A stretch of 64,000 nt of DNA from an uncultured Eubacteriales bacterium (GCA_900542935.1 UQPN01000002.1:56762-120761), one strand, 5' to 3'. Positions 34,027 through 43,343 are shown, counted from the stretch's first letter. Program-made: numbers and translations. The notes: generated by a model not told the origin, from the letters alone.

Positions 34027-36540
34027 ATGGCAGATTTGAATGCTCGGCAAGGGCAAAACGCAACGCGGAACTGGTCGGTGGCACAACGTAACGAAACGGC
34101 GTTGATGCTGGAGGATATGTACAGGGGAATCGCCGGCGATCTGAAAGCCGTCAAGAAAGACATCCTCACCGAAATGAAGTATTCTTCTTTGCAGAACGGC
34201 GTTATGTATCAGTCGTTCGAACAGGGCAACAAAGATACATACGCGGAGTTGAAGAAGCAACTCTCCGAAATCTGCGACCGTATGACCGCAAAACTCGAAG
34301 AAACGGCGAAAAAGTTGCAGTCGGCCGCCGCAAACTATCAGTCGAAAAGCGTCGTCGTTCCCGCGGCGGAAACGGCACAGGCGGAAACTGCGGGCGAAAA
34401 CGCGTCCGAATGCGCCGATCGCGCCGTCATGGAAATCAAATATCTCTATTCGCAGAATCAGAGCATTTACGAATCGCTCTCTTCCGCGCTGAACGAACTG
34501 AAAGAAAGCACCGGCGCGTTCAACGAGGAATTCGCCGCGAAAATAGAGGAAACGCTCGACGCGCTTGATGAAAAAATCGAAAATCTTCTCGCCAACGAAA
34601 CCGATTACGATAAGGTTGCCGAAACGGTGAAAGAACGCGTAGCGGAAACGCTGAATTTCGAAGAACCGGATTACGATAAAATCGCGGAACTCGTCGCCGA
34701 AAAAACGGAAGCGCAGACGGCGGCGCACAGCAAAGAAATTCTGGATACGATCGCAGCCGTTCCCACGGCGGAAAACGTGGATTATAACCGCATCGTCGAC
34801 GAAGTGAGCGATAAGGTACTCGAAAAAGTTACCGAGCTGCTGGAAGAAAAATCCAACGAAGAAAAAGAAACGAAAGGTTCCGCGGAATACGATCGCATCG
34901 TATACGGCACGGCGGAAAAAGTAATCGAATCGCTGCCTCCCGTAGAACGCGTCGATTATACCCGCATTGCGGAAGCCAACGCGCTTACCGATGAAACGCT
35001 GGGAAAAATCGCGGAAGCCGTAGCGGCGAAAATTCAGATTCCCGAAGCGGAAAAGCTCGATTACGACAAACTGGCGGAAACGCTTGCGGCAAAGCTGCCC
35101 GTTCCCGAAGAAATCGATTACGACAAGCTTGCCGATACGGTGCTTGCAAAACTCCCCGCACCGGAAGAAATCGACTACGAAAAACTTGCCGATGCGGTGG
35201 TGGCTAAGATGCCCGTTCCCGAAGCGATCGATTACGATAAGCTTGCCGATACGGTGATTGCCAGACTCCCCGAAACGGAATCGCTCGATTACGAAAGAAT
35301 CGCGGAAATCGCAAACAACGCAAACGAAACCGTCGATTACGACAGGATTTCCGAAATCGTCAATACTGCGAACGATCCCGTGGATTACGAAAAGATTACC
35401 GAAATCGCAAACAACGCGGCGGCAAACGTCATCGTTCCCGAATCGGAAGCACCCGATTACGACGCAATGGCGGACGCGGTGCTGGCAAAACTGCCGGAAT
35501 CGGAAGAAATCGATTACGAGCGTCTTGCTTACGCGGCGGCGTCCAAAGTGGAAATTCCCGAAACGGAAGCCATCGATTACGAAAAAATCGCAAACGACGT
35601 GGCTGCGAAAATCGATATTCCCGCTCCCGAACAGCTGGATTACGAACGCCTCGCTTCTTCCGTTGCGGAAAGAATCCCCGCGCCGGAACCCGCTACGTAC
35701 GAAGTGCTGGTGGACGACGAAGGGGTAAAGAGCATCGCCGATACCGTAGCCGCGGCTGTGGTGGCGAATATTCCCGAAGCCAAAGCTCCCGAAGTGGATA
35801 CCGAAGCGCTGGCGGGCGAGATTTCCGAAAAGATGGGCACGCCTTCCTACGAAACGATTCTCGATGACAGCGGCGCGCAGATGATTGCGGACGCGGTTGC
35901 GGAAAAACTTACCGCTGCCAATTACACAATCGCAACGCTGCCCTTGATTGCGGAAGAAACGCCCGTCGTGGCGGATGAAGTTGCCGTTACCGAACCGGAG
36001 ATGGTCGAAGAAGTCGCGGAAGAGCCGAAAGAAGATCTTGTCATGCGCGTCGACAGAAGCTTCACCGCAAAATTAAAGCAGAGCGACGACGAAGTGAAAG
36101 ATCGTTACGGCATGATTAAAAACGCGCTGCTTTCGTACAAGAAATTCAAATCCACCGTCAGCTGGAATGCGGACAGATTCAATTGCGGCAGAGCCACGAT
36201 TGCGAAGATGAACATCCGCGGCAAAACGCTTTGCGTGTATTTCGCGCTCGATCCGAAAGATCCCGCGTTCAAACAGACGATTTACAACCAGAAAGATATG
36301 AGCGAGCAGAAAGCTTACGCGCAGACGCCGTTCATGATGAAAATCAAGAGCGACCTCGCCGCGAAACGCGCGGTGCGCCTTGTGGAAACGCTGGCGGAAC
36401 AAAAGGGCGTGGCGAAGAAAAAGGATTTCGAAGAAGTCGATTATAAAAAGACGTATCGCTATGCCGGCGACAGACAGCTCGAACTGACGGGCTTGCTCAG
36501 AAAATCAATGGGCAAACGCGCGGTATTCGATTTCGATTGA
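34027..36540 (+). CDS. 837-residue repeat protein with coiled-coil head and conserved-looking C-terminal domain
   Basis: Not recognised by name. Residues 1 to about 185 are helical and coiled-coil-like (LEDMYRGIAGDLKAVKKDIL; ALNELKESTGAFNEEF). From 192 to about 560 there are 16 units opening with [IVLP]-D-Y-[DE]-[KR]-[LI]-A; in the core, consecutive DY pairs fall exactly 19 residues apart (345, 364, 383, 402, 421). Each unit continues with VLAKLPVPEE-type sequence. An acidic linker (640-672) leads to a compact domain (about 678-790: SFTAKLKQSDDEVKDRYGMIKNALLSYK-type start, then RGKTLCVYFALDPKDP). No signal or membrane segment is seen, so it is cytoplasmic. GAGGTG precedes the ATG, and a strong terminator follows. 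A filament or scaffold role is an inference. Confidence 0.8.
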   Translation: MADLNARQGQNATRNWSVAQRNETALMLEDMYRGIAGDLKAVKKDILTEMKYSSLQNGVMYQSFEQGNKDTYAELKKQLSEICDRMTAKLEETAKKLQSAAANYQSKSVVVPAAETAQAETAGENASECADRAVMEIKYLYSQNQSIYESLSSALNELKESTGAFNEEFAAKIEETLDALDEKIENLLANETDYDKVAETVKERVAETLNFEEPDYDKIAELVAEKTEAQTAAHSKEILDTIAAVPTAENVDYNRIVDEVSDKVLEKVTELLEEKSNEEKETKGSAEYDRIVYGTAEKVIESLPPVERVDYTRIAEANALTDETLGKIAEAVAAKIQIPEAEKLDYDKLAETLAAKLPVPEEIDYDKLADTVLAKLPAPEEIDYEKLADAVVAKMPVPEAIDYDKLADTVIARLPETESLDYERIAEIANNANETVDYDRISEIVNTANDPVDYEKITEIANNAAANVIVPESEAPDYDAMADAVLAKLPESEEIDYERLAYAAASKVEIPETEAIDYEKIANDVAAKIDIPAPEQLDYERLASSVAERIPAPEPATYEVLVDDEGVKSIADTVAAAVVANIPEAKAPEVDTEALAGEISEKMGTPSYETILDDSGAQMIADAVAEKLTAANYTIATLPLIAEETPVVADEVAVTEPEMVEEVAEEPKEDLVMRVDRSFTAKLKQSDDEVKDRYGMIKNALLSYKKFKSTVSWNADRFNCGRATIAKMNIRGKTLCVYFALDPKDPAFKQTIYNQKDMSEQKAYAQTPFMMKIKSDLAAKRAVRLVETLAEQKGVAKKKDFEEVDYKKTYRYAGDRQLELTGLLRKSMGKRAVFDFD

Positions 36541-36592
36541 TGGTAGATTAACCGTCGGAAAAACTCCGGCGGACGAACCGTAAAGGAACAAT

Positions 36593-36632
36593 GAGAGGGA
36601 GGGCTGAAAAAAATTTTTTCGGCTCTCTTTCT
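36593..36632 (+). terminator. Terminator after the repeat protein gene
   Basis: GAGGGCTGAAAAAA pairs with TTTTTTCGGCTCTC (14 pairs with two G-T wobbles), followed by TTTCTAT. Confidence 0.75.
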
Positions 36633-36830
36633 ATAAAAAACGGGGAAAAAACAGCCGTTTTATGTAAAAAAACGACTTAAATCTGCTAAAAAACGGATGT
36701 TTTTTTGAGAAAAAACAGGGTTAAAACACGTAAAAACAGGCAAAAATTTCAAAAAAATGCCTTAAAAACACGCAAAAATCAGCATAAAACGCGTTAAAAC
36801 CACATAAAACAGCCTTTTTCAGGCATATAA
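36633..36830. other. Phased A-tract (curved DNA) region
   Basis: This AT-rich stretch contains about 15 runs of four to seven A (or T) that recur mostly every 9-13 bp (for example AAAAA-caggc-AAAAA-tttc-AAAAAAA, then AAAAA-cacgc, AAAA-cgcgtt, AAAA-ccacat). Such helical phasing produces intrinsic curvature. No gene, DnaA box or consensus promoter is evident. A short GCCT/AGGC hairpin lies at 36812-36824. It sits upstream of the RNase J gene. Confidence 0.6.
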
Positions 36831-36898
36831 AACCGAAAATAACGCGGTGGTCCGATCCCGCCGGAAAGCATCGGATAATTCAATTATTGAGAGGAATA

Positions 36899-38995
36899 AT
36901 GAAACAGGAAAATCAGAACAAAGTACAGGACTTACAGAACGGAAATACCGAAAGCGGCAAGCAGAAACCTTTCCGCAGAACGGCGAAACGTCAGGCAGGC
37001 GCCGCAACAACGTCCGCGGCGAAAAATACGACGGAAAGCGGCACGGCGCGCAGCGGTGTGCGTACCGCAAAAAAAGCGGGAGGGGAAGGTACGTCGATGA
37101 ACGCTTCTTATCTGCCTGTGTACGATAATGCGAAACGGGCGCTGAAAACGTTGAAAAACGCACCGAAAGCCGAAGAATCGGCGTTGAATCAGGCGCAGCT
37201 GAAAACAGGAAAGACATTTATCGCCGACGCGCGTTACGTCCGCGAAAAGGCGAACGAACGGGCGATGGAGCGTGCGTACGAAAAAATGTACGGCGCACAG
37301 GGCGAAGCGGTTACCGAAAAAAATTTGCGCGGGGGCAGAAACAAAAAACCCGTGAAAATAATTTTTCTCGGCGGCGTAGGCGAAATCGGCAAAAACATGA
37401 CGGCGATCGAATACGGGAACGACATCATCGTGGTGGACGCGGGACTTACGTTTCCGAACAACGAGGACATGCCCGGCATCGATCTGGTGGTGCCCGATAT
37501 TACCTATCTTGTACAGAACAAAGATAAGGTGCGCGCCGTGTTTTTAACGCACGGACACGAGGACCATATCGGCGGTGTGCCGTATCTGATGAAAGAACTG
37601 AATCCGGGTACGCCGATTTACGGCACAAAGCTTACGTTGATGCTTACGGATAACAAACTGCAGGAAAACCGTATTCAGAACGTGCCGGAACGCGTTGTGG
37701 AGCCGGGCGACGTGGTGAAAATGGGTTCGTTCGCCGTGGAAATCGTAAACGTAAACCATTCGATTTCCGGCGCGGTGGCGCTGGCTATTCGTACGCCGTA
37801 CGGGCTGATATATCACAGCGGCGATTTTAAAATAGACCTTACGCCCGTTTCCGGCAAGCCGATCGATCTGGACAGAATCGCGGCGCTGGGGCGCGAAGGC
37901 GTGCTGTTATACCTCGGAGAATCCACGAACATCGAACGTATGGGATACACGATGAGCGAAACCGTGGTGGGAACCACGCTGGACCATCTTTTTGCGGAAA
38001 ACCGCGACAGACGACTGATTGTGGCTACGTTCGCTTCCAACGTGCACAGATTGCAGCAGATTATCGACCGGGCGGTGCAGTACGGCAGAAAAGTGGCGCT
38101 TTCCGGCAGAAGCATGCTGAAAGTGGTGGACGCCGCCGTGAAAATCGGCGAGCTGAAAATTCCCGAAGGGATTCTTGTGGACCTTGCGAAAAACAAGAAT
38201 CTGTTCGACCGCGAAATCGTAATTTTGTCTACGGGTTCGCAGGGAGAACCGATGAGCGCTTTGACGAGAATGGCTTCGGGTGATTCCGATAAGGTTACGA
38301 TAGGCGATAACGATACCGTGATTATTTCGGCTTCGCCGATTCCCGGCAACGAAAAGATGATTTACCGCGTGATCAACAACCTGTATCGGCTGGGCGCGAA
38401 CGTTGTGTACGAAAGTCTTGAAAAGATTCACGTTTCCGGGCACGCCTGTCAGGAAGAACATAAAATTTTGCATCAGTTGCTTTCGCCGAAATTTTTTATT
38501 CCCATTCACGGCGAATATCGCCACCTGAAAAAGCATGCTCTTCTGGCGCAGGAAATGGGTATGCCGGCGAAAAATATCTGCATTGCGGATATAGGAAACT
38601 GCTTCGAACTGACCGACCGTTCGTTGGTGCAGGGCGAAAACGTTACGGCGGGAACGCGCCTTATCGACGGCGAAGGTTTCGAAGATTACGGCACAAGCGA
38701 AGTGATGAAAGACCGTTTGAAGTTTGCGGCGGAAGGCGTTTTCTTCGTATCGCTGGCGGTAACGGGAAATTACGTTGTGGGCGAACCCGTCATCGATTCG
38801 CACGGGTTTATGTTCGGCGAACAGATGGATATGGCGGAAGCGTACGACGTGGTGAAAAAAGCGGCGGACGCCTACGATTACGAAAACGGCACGAAAGAGG
38901 AACTTTCCGTGGCGGTGCGTAAAGCTTTGAAAAATTACGTGTTCAAAAAGACGAAACAATCGCCGTTTATCGTTGTTTCCGTAGTGGAAGTGTAA
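36899..38995 (+). CDS. rnj: Ribonuclease J with long basic N-terminal extension
   Basis: RNase J is the main 5'-3' exo/endoribonuclease of Firmicutes. ATG 36899 follows GAGAGGA and gives 698 residues, compared with about 555 usually. The metallo-beta-lactamase/beta-CASP core starts near residue 145 (PVKIIFLGGVGEIGKNM), with the metal motif HGHEDH (H218, H220, D222, H223), HSISGAVALAIRTPYGLIYHSGDFK, and the late HVSGHACQEEHK and PIHGEYRHL. The first ~140 residues are rich in K, R, Q, N, G and T and probably disordered, and could bind RNA or partners. It lies directly before trmR. Confidence 0.95.
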   Translation: MKQENQNKVQDLQNGNTESGKQKPFRRTAKRQAGAATTSAAKNTTESGTARSGVRTAKKAGGEGTSMNASYLPVYDNAKRALKTLKNAPKAEESALNQAQLKTGKTFIADARYVREKANERAMERAYEKMYGAQGEAVTEKNLRGGRNKKPVKIIFLGGVGEIGKNMTAIEYGNDIIVVDAGLTFPNNEDMPGIDLVVPDITYLVQNKDKVRAVFLTHGHEDHIGGVPYLMKELNPGTPIYGTKLTLMLTDNKLQENRIQNVPERVVEPGDVVKMGSFAVEIVNVNHSISGAVALAIRTPYGLIYHSGDFKIDLTPVSGKPIDLDRIAALGREGVLLYLGESTNIERMGYTMSETVVGTTLDHLFAENRDRRLIVATFASNVHRLQQIIDRAVQYGRKVALSGRSMLKVVDAAVKIGELKIPEGILVDLAKNKNLFDREIVILSTGSQGEPMSALTRMASGDSDKVTIGDNDTVIISASPIPGNEKMIYRVINNLYRLGANVVYESLEKIHVSGHACQEEHKILHQLLSPKFFIPIHGEYRHLKKHALLAQEMGMPAKNICIADIGNCFELTDRSLVQGENVTAGTRLIDGEGFEDYGTSEVMKDRLKFAAEGVFFVSLAVTGNYVVGEPVIDSHGFMFGEQMDMAEAYDVVKKAADAYDYENGTKEELSVAVRKALKNYVFKKTKQSPFIVVSVVEV

Positions 38996-39012
38996 TTTCC
39001 GGCGGTGAGAAG

Positions 39013-39645
39013 ATGCAGGAGAAAAGTTTTTCGGATAGCGTGCAGCGGCTGGATATTTGCGAAGCGCTGAAAACAAAGCGCGAAGAGGCGAAAGCGGCGG
39101 GGATTCCCGTGGCGGACGACGAAACTCTGCAATATCTGCTTGTAACGCTGCGCGCGGCGAAGCCGGAAAAAATTCTTGAAATCGGCACGGCGGTGGGACT
39201 TTCCGGTTCGGCGGCGCTTCTTGCGTTGCCGAAAGCGCGGCTTACCACGATAGAGCTGGAAGAAGATTCCTACTTGCGGGCGAAAGAAAATTTCCGCTTT
39301 TTCGGCGTGGAAAATCGGGTGAACGCCTATCTCGGCGACGCGGGCGACATTATCGCCTCGATGCCGAGGGAGATGAACGGAACGTTCGGGTTTATTTTTC
39401 TCGACGGACCGAAAGCGCAGTATCTGAAATATCTGCCCGATCTGAAACGATTGCTGAAAACGGGAGGCGTGCTTTTTTCGGACGACGTGCTTTTGTACGG
39501 CTGGGTGGACGGCGAGCCGCCGCACAAGCGGCACATGCTGATTGAGAAACTGCGGGAATATTTAAACGCGATCTGTTCGGACGACGAACTGACGACGAGT
39601 ATTCTGAAAATCGGCGACGGCGTGGCGGTGAGCGTAAAACTTTGA
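39013..39645 (+). CDS. trmR: O-methyltransferase, probable tRNA 5-hydroxyuridine methyltransferase (TrmR/YrrM)
   Basis: The 210 residues fit the class I O-methyltransferase fold with motif I ILEIGTAVGLSGSAALLAL (about 55-73), TIELEEDSYLRAKENF, and the metal-binding FIFLDGPKAQYLKYLPDLKRLLKTGGVLFSDDVL-type region, including the D of LDG and the DD of SDD. In Bacillus the homologue YrrM (TrmR) methylates 5-hydroxyuridine-34 in tRNA and is followed by U32 genes yrrN/yrrO. Here a U32 protein also follows 13 bp downstream, supporting the same role. Confidence 0.8.
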   Translation: MQEKSFSDSVQRLDICEALKTKREEAKAAGIPVADDETLQYLLVTLRAAKPEKILEIGTAVGLSGSAALLALPKARLTTIELEEDSYLRAKENFRFFGVENRVNAYLGDAGDIIASMPREMNGTFGFIFLDGPKAQYLKYLPDLKRLLKTGGVLFSDDVLLYGWVDGEPPHKRHMLIEKLREYLNAICSDDELTTSILKIGDGVAVSVKL

Positions 39646-39658
39646 CGGGTGTGAGGCG

Positions 39659-40879
39659 ATGAAAGCGGAATTGTTAGCCCCTGCGGGGAATTTTTCAAAA
39701 CTGAAAACGGCGTTTTATTTCGGCGCAGACGCCGTGTATCTGGGCGGAAAAAACTTTTCGCTGCGGGCGTTTTCGGATAATTTCGACGCGGAAGATTTGA
39801 AAAAAGCCGTGGACTATGCGCATTCGCTGGGCAAAAAAGCGTACGTAACGGCGAATATATTCGCAAGGAACGATGATTTTGCTTTTCTTTCCGATTATTT
39901 TTCGTATCTGGCGGAAATCGGGGCGGACGCTGCGATCGTGAGCGATATCGGCGCGATGAGCGTACTGAAAAAAGCTGCGCCGTCGCTCGCGCTGCACGTT
40001 TCCACGCAGGCGAATACGACGAACAAGTACGCCGTGAAATTTTATGCGGAAGAACTGGGGGCGGAACGCGTGATTCTCGCGCGGGAATTATCTTTGAAAG
40101 AAATCGCGGAAATCCGCGAATTTAACCCGGATACGGAGCTTGAAGCGTTCGTTCACGGCGCGATGTGCATTTCTTACAGCGGAAGATGTCTGTTATCCGA
40201 TTATCTGGACGGACGTTCTTCCAACCGCGGTGCGTGCGTGCAGGCGTGTCGCTGGAAATACGAAATCCGCGCGCTGAATCCCACAAACGGCGAAACGGGT
40301 TTTCTGCCCCTCGAAGAGGACGGGCGCGGCGCCTATATTTTAAACGGGAAAGACCTGAACATGCTTTCCGCGCTGGACGAGCTGGAAAGAGCCGGGGTAA
40401 ATTCCTTTAAAATAGAAGGGCGGATGAAGAGCGAGTATTACCTTGCGACGGTGGTGAACGCATACCGCCGCGCCATGGACGGCGCCGATACGGCGTTCTG
40501 CGAAAAAGAATTATGCGCGACGGCGCATCGTAATTTCACGAAAGCTTACGCCTACGGAAACGGAGGAGAGAAAACGGAAGAGTACGCGGCGGGGCAGGTG
40601 AAAGGCGAATACGATTACGCGGCAAACGTGCTCTCCTTTGAAAACGGCGTCGTGCGCGTTGAAATGCGAAACCGTTTTAAAAGCGGGGACAAGCTGAACG
40701 TGTTATCTCCGGGACGATATCACGGCAGAGAAATTACCGTGGGAGAAATGTTTTCGGAAACGGACGGCGAAACGACGACGGACGCGAAGCGGGTGCAGGG
40801 CGTTTATTCTTTTCACTGCGAATATCCTTTGCATGCCGGAGATTTATTGAGAAGAGAAGTTACGGAGGCGCGGCGATGA
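39659..40879 (+). CDS. trhP: U32 family protein, probable tRNA 5-hydroxyuridine synthesis protein (TrhP)
   Basis: Named peptidase U32, members of this family (TrhP; Bacillus YrrN/YrrO) are needed to make 5-hydroxyuridine-34 of tRNA. The 406 residues contain KAELLAPAGNFSKLKTAFYFGADAVYLGGK, VHGAMCISYSGRCLLSDYLDGRSSNRGAC (cysteines expected to hold an Fe-S cluster), and IEGRMKSEYYLATVVNAYR, all hallmarks. The upstream gene is the matching methyltransferase. The stop overlaps the asparaginase start (ATGA). Bacillus has two copies; only one is here. Confidence 0.85.
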   Translation: MKAELLAPAGNFSKLKTAFYFGADAVYLGGKNFSLRAFSDNFDAEDLKKAVDYAHSLGKKAYVTANIFARNDDFAFLSDYFSYLAEIGADAAIVSDIGAMSVLKKAAPSLALHVSTQANTTNKYAVKFYAEELGAERVILARELSLKEIAEIREFNPDTELEAFVHGAMCISYSGRCLLSDYLDGRSSNRGACVQACRWKYEIRALNPTNGETGFLPLEEDGRGAYILNGKDLNMLSALDELERAGVNSFKIEGRMKSEYYLATVVNAYRRAMDGADTAFCEKELCATAHRNFTKAYAYGNGGEKTEEYAAGQVKGEYDYAANVLSFENGVVRVEMRNRFKSGDKLNVLSPGRYHGREITVGEMFSETDGETTTDAKRVQGVYSFHCEYPLHAGDLLRREVTEARR

Positions 40880-41880
40880 AAAAAATACTTTTGATTGCGA
40901 CGGGCGGAACGATTGCTTCCACCACGGGCAAGCACGGATTGTCGCCCACGGTGAGCGCGGAAGAACTGATAGAGTACGTGCCGGAAATAAGAAAATGCTG
41001 CGAAGCCGACTATATTCAGCCGTACAATATCGATTCTACGAACGTAACGCCGGCGCACTGGCTGACTCTGGCGGAGGCGATACGCGAAAATTACGCGGCG
41101 TACGACGGGTTTGTGGTGTGCCACGGCACGGACACGATGGCGTATACCGCGGCGGCGCTTTCGTATCTGATACAGAATTCGAAAAAACCGATTGTGCTGA
41201 CGGGTTCGCAGAAGCCGATAGACAAAGAGGACACGGACGCGAGAATCAATCTGCGGGACGCGTTTTCGTATGCTACGAGCGAGAAATCGGCGCAGGTAAC
41301 GATTGTGTTTCACGGAAAAGCGATTGCGGGAACGCGGGCGAAGAAGATAAGAACGAAGAGTTTCAACGCGTTCGACAGCGTGGATTTCCCCGTCCTCGCA
41401 ACGGTGCGCGAGGGAAAAGTACTGCAGTATATCGAACCGCCCGAAAGCGTGAAAAACGCCGCCGCGCCCGATTTTTACAAGCGGCTGGACGGGAAAGTGG
41501 GGCTTTGCTGTCTGACGCCCGGGTTTTCGGGCGCCGTGCTGGATTCCTATTTTGAAAACAACGACGCCGTGGTGCTTTCCGGGTACGGCACGGGAGGGAT
41601 TCCCGGAGGCGAGTACTACGATTTGTACGACGTGATAGAAAAGTGGCGCGGAAAGGGCAAGACGCTTGTGGTAACCACGCAGGTGCAGAGCGAGGGAAGC
41701 GATATGGGCATTTATCGCGTCGGCAGGGATTTCAAGGAACGCTTTTCGGTGCTGGAAAGCTACGATATGACGTGGGAAAGCATCATTACCAAGCTGATGT
41801 GGATTTTATCGGAAACGCGGGACGAAAAAGAAATCGAACGACTGTTCTATAAGCCCGTGAATTACGATCTGATCGTGTAA
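40876..41880 (+). CDS. L-asparaginase, type I-like
   Basis: This enzyme hydrolyses asparagine to aspartate and ammonia. The 334 residues show the two catalytic threonine motifs, ATGGTIAST (T near residue 12) and CHGTDTMAYTAAAL, plus LTGSQKPIDKEDTDARINL with the catalytic lysine. There is no signal peptide, so it is the cytosolic form. It is translationally coupled to the U32 gene, and an M29 aminopeptidase follows after 88 bp. The grouping suggests peptide and amino acid use, or simple co-location. Confidence 0.93.
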   Translation: MKKILLIATGGTIASTTGKHGLSPTVSAEELIEYVPEIRKCCEADYIQPYNIDSTNVTPAHWLTLAEAIRENYAAYDGFVVCHGTDTMAYTAAALSYLIQNSKKPIVLTGSQKPIDKEDTDARINLRDAFSYATSEKSAQVTIVFHGKAIAGTRAKKIRTKSFNAFDSVDFPVLATVREGKVLQYIEPPESVKNAAAPDFYKRLDGKVGLCCLTPGFSGAVLDSYFENNDAVVLSGYGTGGIPGGEYYDLYDVIEKWRGKGKTLVVTTQVQSEGSDMGIYRVGRDFKERFSVLESYDMTWESIITKLMWILSETRDEKEIERLFYKPVNYDLIV

Positions 41881-41968
41881 CGGGAAAAACGAGAAATAAC
41901 AACGGAAAAGTAAGCAAACGGCGCAGACGCGCCGTCGATAAAAAAGAAACGCAAAGGAGAATTGCAAT

Positions 41969-43195
41969 ATGAGAAAGGCTCAACTTAAAAAATATGCGAA
42001 ATTGCTTGTGAAAACGGGCATCAACGTGAAAAAAGGGCAGACGGTATTCGTTCAGGCGGGTTTGGACCAGCCGGAATTCGTTGCCATGGTGGTGGAAGAG
42101 TGCTACAAAGCGGGCGCCGGCGAGGTGTTCGTGGACTGGAGCTACCAGCCGACGGAGAAGCTGAACGCGATTTATATGTCGCAGGAAAAGCTTTCGAATT
42201 TAACGCCGTGGGGCAAGGCGAAGTGGGAATATAAAGCGGAAAAATACGCTTGCCGGCTGTTCCTCGATTCCGACGACCCGGACGGCATGAAAGGCGTGGA
42301 CGTGCACAAGATGAGCGAAGCGAGAAAAGCGGTGTTCCCGCAGGTGAAAAAGTATCGCGACGCGTTGGAAAACAGACATCAGTGGTGCATCGCGGGGGTG
42401 CCCGGCGCGGCGTGGGCGAAGAAAGTATTTCCCGATTTGCCCGAAAAGCGCGCGATCGAAAAGCTGTGGCAGGTGATTTTATACACGTCGCGCGCGGACG
42501 GAAAGAACCCGATTGCGGCGTGGAAAGAGCACAACGAAGATTTGAAAAAACGTTGCGAATACCTCAATTCGCTGGGACTGGCGGCGCTGGAATACAAGAG
42601 TTCGAACGGAACCGATTTCAAGGTGTGGCTGAACGAGGACGGCATTTTTACGGCGGGCAGCGAGAAAACGCTGGGCGGGCGCGTGTTTAACCCGAATATT
42701 CCGAGCGAGGAAGTGTTTACTTCGCCGAAAGCCGGAAAGGCGGAAGGAATCGTGTATTCCACGAAACCGCTTTCGTATCAGGGCGAACTGATCGAAAATT
42801 TCTCGGTGCGTTTTGAAAACGGGAAAGTGGCGGAAGTGAAAGCCGAAAAGGGCGAAGAACAGCTGAAAAAGATGGTGGCGATGGACGAAGGCGCGTCGAT
42901 GCTGGGCGAATGCGCGATTATTCCGTTCGATTCGCCGATCAATAATTCGGGCGTGTTGTTCTATAACACGTTGTTCGACGAGAACGCGAGCTGCCACCTG
43001 GCGCTGGGCATGGGGTTCAACGAGTGTCTGCGCGGGTATGAGAAGTACACGAACGAAGAGTGCAAGAAGCGCGGCATCAACGACAGCATGATTCACGTGG
43101 ATTTCATGATCGGTTCGAAAGATATGTGCATTACGGGCTTGAAGCAGGACGGAACGCGCGTGGAGATTTTAAAAGACGGCAACTGGGCGTTTTAA
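41969..43195 (+). CDS. M29 family metallo-aminopeptidase
   Basis: The 408-residue protein matches aminopeptidase T/PepS-type M29 enzymes, which remove N-terminal residues using a two-metal centre. Likely ligands are seen in NIPSEEVFTSP (E), GECAII (E), ASCHLALGMGF (H), and MIHVDFMIGS (H and D). The N-terminal domain starts LKKYAKLLVKTGINVKKGQTVFVQAG. AAGGAG lies seven bases before the ATG. No signal peptide. The product should act in the cytosol on imported peptides. Confidence 0.93.
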   Translation: MRKAQLKKYAKLLVKTGINVKKGQTVFVQAGLDQPEFVAMVVEECYKAGAGEVFVDWSYQPTEKLNAIYMSQEKLSNLTPWGKAKWEYKAEKYACRLFLDSDDPDGMKGVDVHKMSEARKAVFPQVKKYRDALENRHQWCIAGVPGAAWAKKVFPDLPEKRAIEKLWQVILYTSRADGKNPIAAWKEHNEDLKKRCEYLNSLGLAALEYKSSNGTDFKVWLNEDGIFTAGSEKTLGGRVFNPNIPSEEVFTSPKAGKAEGIVYSTKPLSYQGELIENFSVRFENGKVAEVKAEKGEEQLKKMVAMDEGASMLGECAIIPFDSPINNSGVLFYNTLFDENASCHLALGMGFNECLRGYEKYTNEECKKRGINDSMIHVDFMIGSKDMCITGLKQDGTRVEILKDGNWAF

Positions 43196-43343
43196 GACGT
43201 CCGCCGCCCGGCGCGGCACGGTTTGCAAGGACGACGGGGTTCCGGGCGTTTCAATCGCGGAAAATAGCGGTATATATAATACGGTAAAATGAATTTGCGG
43301 CTTTTTACGGGCGTTTCCGTGAAAAGCGACGGAGGTATAATTT

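Noticed and set aside
36541..36898. Possible replication origin or dif site at the composition switch
   Set aside because: No TTATNCACA boxes are present, and only a partial TTATGTAAA resembles dif; support is limited to skew and curvature.
37907..39076. Long antisense frame across RNase J
   Set aside because: Same reason: a shadow of a conserved gene with low-complexity His/Arg-rich translation.
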